Shown here: positions 6,344 through 7,885 of the stretch, in pieces
Numbering within the stretch: the stretch's first letter is position 1
Layout: the number at the start of each line of letters is the position of its first letter
Assembly (NCBI GenBank): GCA_017885365.1
Contig: JAFNGD010000165.1
Span: 1 to 7,885, forward strand
Direction of reading: 5' to 3'
From: Nitrospirota bacterium
GTDB taxonomy: Bacteria; Nitrospirota; UBA9217
DNA: 7,885 nt
Translations under genes and position numbers: made by a program
The notes under the pieces: generated by a model
Seen by the model: only the letters and a program-made list of their open reading frames with translations
What the model was told of the DNA's origin: nothing
Database searches by the model: none

Positions 6344-6372
6344 ATAATAGTCTCCCTGTTCTGAGTAGTCAA
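6344..6372 (-). promoter_or_regulatory. Sigma-70-type promoter of the binding-protein gene, predicted leaderless
   Basis: On the minus strand TTGACT (6372-6367, 5 of 6) is followed after 17 nt by TATTAT (6349-6344, 5 of 6). Only 6 nt lie between the -10 box and the ATG at 6337, so the normal start point would be the A of that ATG. A GGGAGA ribosome-site-like sequence (6356-6351) lies inside the promoter spacer and would not be in such an mRNA. Confidence 0.6.
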
Positions 6373-6432
6373 GCAGCCTACGTCATCACGAGTCTGCTCT
6401 TCGCACTCGACACTGTTCGGTCAGCTTTGCTC

Positions 6433-6462
6433 TTGAAGGGGCGCAATGGACTGTGCTACTAT
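6433..6462 (+). promoter_or_regulatory. Promoter candidate of the histidine kinase gene
   Basis: TTGAAG (6433-6438) and TACTAT (6457-6462) are 18 nt apart, each 4 of 6 to consensus. A TG dinucleotide at 6454-6455 gives an extended -10 element. The -10 box ends 5 nt before the ATG at 6468, so the transcript would be leaderless or nearly so. Weaker than the opposing promoter. Confidence 0.4.
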
Positions 6463-6467
6463 GATCC

Positions 6468-7885
6468 ATGAAGACAGTGCTCCAGAGCGATAGTGCGGAG
6501 CTATTGCGGGCCTTCGATGTGCTGAACATGCCGGTCTTCGTCATCGGACCCGACGACAAGGTCCTGTTTTGCAATGACAGCGTGGCGCGGGCCTTCGGCT
6601 GGGACCGCGGCGATGTGCCTGGACGCGAGATCGGGCAGTTCCTTTCCCTTGAGGCGCTGAGGTCCGCTGCGGATTCTCCTTCCGAGGTATCGCGTCCCTT
6701 GCTCTGCCTGCAGAAGACCGGCGGATCGTTCCACTCGCGCATCGCTGTTGTGCCTTCCCGAGATCCGCAGGGCGGCATGCGGACGATTATTGTCCGCGAT
6801 GTCCCCGAGGACGGGCTTCCCGCCTGTGCGCCACCCGACAAGGTCGCGCAGGTGGAGCTCATCAACGAGCTCTCCGGCATCATCAACTCCAGTCTCAGCA
6901 TCGGGACCATCTTCCGCATGGTGGTCTCGGAGCTCAAGAAGCTCATCGCCTACGACCGGGCAAGCCTCCTCCTGTACAACGAGATTGACGACACGCTGCT
7001 CATCTTCGCCCTGGATACGGAGATAAAGACTGCCATGCGGAAAGGTGTCAAGGCGCCGATCGAAGGCACCAGCGCCGGCTGGGTCGTCCGGAACAACCGT
7101 CCCTGGATCAGCAGCGACCTCGCCGACACGCGGTTTCCCCTGGACCGGAAGCTTTTACACGAGGGCATACGCTCGACGGTCAGCATCCCCCTGTACCACG
7201 ACCGCATGCTCGGCGTGTTCAATTTCGACAGCATCAGGCCGGGCCAGTACTCCGACAAGGACGTGGACGTCCTGCTGATGGTGGCCAAGCACATTTCCGT
7301 GGCCCTGGAGAACGCGCTTCTCTTCGAGGAGATCTCGAAGGAGAAGAAGGAGTGGGAGCGGACCTTCGACGCCATCACCGACATGGTCTGGATCGAGGAC
7401 GGCAGACAGCAGGTCGTGCGCGCGAACCAGACCCTGCTCGCCAGGACCGGCTTTTCCAAATCGGAGATCATCGGCAAACACTGCGGGGAGTTGCTGGACC
7501 GGATCGACATCGGCATCACCCAGTGCCTCTGTATGGACACGCTTATCGGCAAGCGGCCCACCTTCCAGGAGCTCAAGAACAGCAGCGGCAGCATCTTCCA
7601 CTTCTGGGCCTATCCGCTCATGGATGACGAAGGCAGGCTCTACGCCATTGTCCACTACCTCAAGGACGTTACCGCGCAGAAGCGGCTGGAACACCAGCTC
7701 GTCCTGTCGGACAAGCTGGCCTCCCTGGGCACGCTCGTGGCCGGCATCGCGCACGAGATCAACAACCCCCTCGGCATCATTGCCGGTTACTCCGAGGCGC
7801 TTCTGGACCGCGCCCATGACCCGGCGCTCGCAAACGTACGGGGGTTCGAGGACTTCCCCGAGTACCTCCGGACCATCCACAGCGA
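6468..7885 (+). CDS. PAS-GAF-PAS-HisKA sensor histidine kinase, 5' part
   Basis: The frame is open from the ATG at 6468 to the right edge: 472 residues, with the C-terminal ATPase domain outside the window. Order of domains: PAS 1 (about 10-115; MPVFVIGPDDKVLFCND), GAF (about 135-285; ELSGIINSSLSI to VALENALLFEEI), PAS 2 (about 296-405; ending AIVHYLKDVTAQKRLE), then the dimerisation/phosphoacceptor helix with LASLGTLVAGIAHEINNPL. H429 is the predicted autophosphorylated histidine in the HEINNPLG H-box. No signal peptide or membrane segment is visible, so it probably senses a cytosolic signal and passes phosphate to a response regulator not in view. PAS 2 carries C339, C353 and C355, possible metal or redox ligands. 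TGA at 6462-6464 is in frame just upstream, so 6468 is the earliest start; no ribosome site precedes it at normal spacing. Confidence 0.92.
   Translation, partial: MKTVLQSDSAELLRAFDVLNMPVFVIGPDDKVLFCNDSVARAFGWDRGDVPGREIGQFLSLEALRSAADSPSEVSRPLLCLQKTGGSFHSRIAVVPSRDPQGGMRTIIVRDVPEDGLPACAPPDKVAQVELINELSGIINSSLSIGTIFRMVVSELKKLIAYDRASLLLYNEIDDTLLIFALDTEIKTAMRKGVKAPIEGTSAGWVVRNNRPWISSDLADTRFPLDRKLLHEGIRSTVSIPLYHDRMLGVFNFDSIRPGQYSDKDVDVLLMVAKHISVALENALLFEEISKEKKEWERTFDAITDMVWIEDGRQQVVRANQTLLARTGFSKSEIIGKHCGELLDRIDIGITQCLCMDTLIGKRPTFQELKNSSGSIFHFWAYPLMDDEGRLYAIVHYLKDVTAQKRLEHQLVLSDKLASLGTLVAGIAHEINNPLGIIAGYSEALLDRAHDPALANVRGFEDFPEYLRTIHS

Larger units (their letters stand above)
6338..6467. promoter_or_regulatory. 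Divergent intergenic regulatory region
   Basis: These 130 bp separate two divergently transcribed genes and contain promoter-like elements for each at opposite ends. Between them lies a dyad CGAGT-N11-ACTCG (6389-6393 and 6405-6409), which might be a regulator site. It is short and could be chance. Confidence 0.4.

Noticed and set aside
6334..6345. Three-codon minus-strand frame (M-L-S-stop) just before the binding-protein ATG, with GGGAGA 5 nt upstream
   Set aside because: Its ATG overlaps the -10 box of the predicted promoter, so it would not be transcribed from that promoter. Such a short frame is expected by chance.

Overview
The window is GC-rich (roughly 60%), gene-dense bacterial DNA with no rRNA, tRNA, CRISPR array or recognisable insertion sequence. 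An AMP-forming arylacetate-CoA ligase next to the oxygen-sensitive ferredoxin enzyme IorAB, together with a multi-PAS/GAF soluble sensor kinase, suggests an anaerobic bacterium of the Desulfobacterota or Nitrospirota type. That placement is inference from gene content, not from a marker gene.

Layout. (1) 1-3402, plus strand: the 3' part of a phenylacetate-CoA ligase gene (paaK), then iorA and iorB, encoding the two subunits of indolepyruvate:ferredoxin oxidoreductase. IorAB interconverts arylpyruvates and arylacetyl-CoA with ferredoxin, and PaaK interconverts arylacetyl-CoA and free arylacetate, so the three form one module for catabolism, or reductive synthesis, of aromatic amino acids. Both ior genes appear to start at TTG, and a 12-bp stem spans the iorA stop codon. 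(2) 3403-5151, plus strand: a good promoter candidate, then a J-domain protein with an unusual C-terminus of four tandem ~29-residue repeats resembling the GspE/MshE N-terminal motif, then a YycJ/WalJ-like metallo-beta-lactamase-fold hydrolase. (3) 5152-5407: a non-coding, less GC-rich spacer with degenerate direct and inverted copies of a GACACTGAGGACACAGAG-type repeat. (4) 5408-6337, minus strand: a periplasmic-binding-protein-fold protein with no signal peptide, no adjacent permease or ATPase gene, and a His-rich C-terminus. (5) 6338-6467: a short divergent promoter region. (6) 6468-7885, plus strand: the N-terminal 472 residues of a cytosolic PAS-GAF-PAS-HisKA histidine kinase that runs off the right edge.

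The points most worth a second look are the four-repeat J-domain architecture, the divergent promoters whose -10 boxes lie 5-6 nt from the start codons and so predict leaderless mRNAs, the orphan cytosolic binding protein opposite the sensor kinase, and the spacer repeat with 14/15 inverted ends. No complete, clearly new multi-gene system could be demonstrated.
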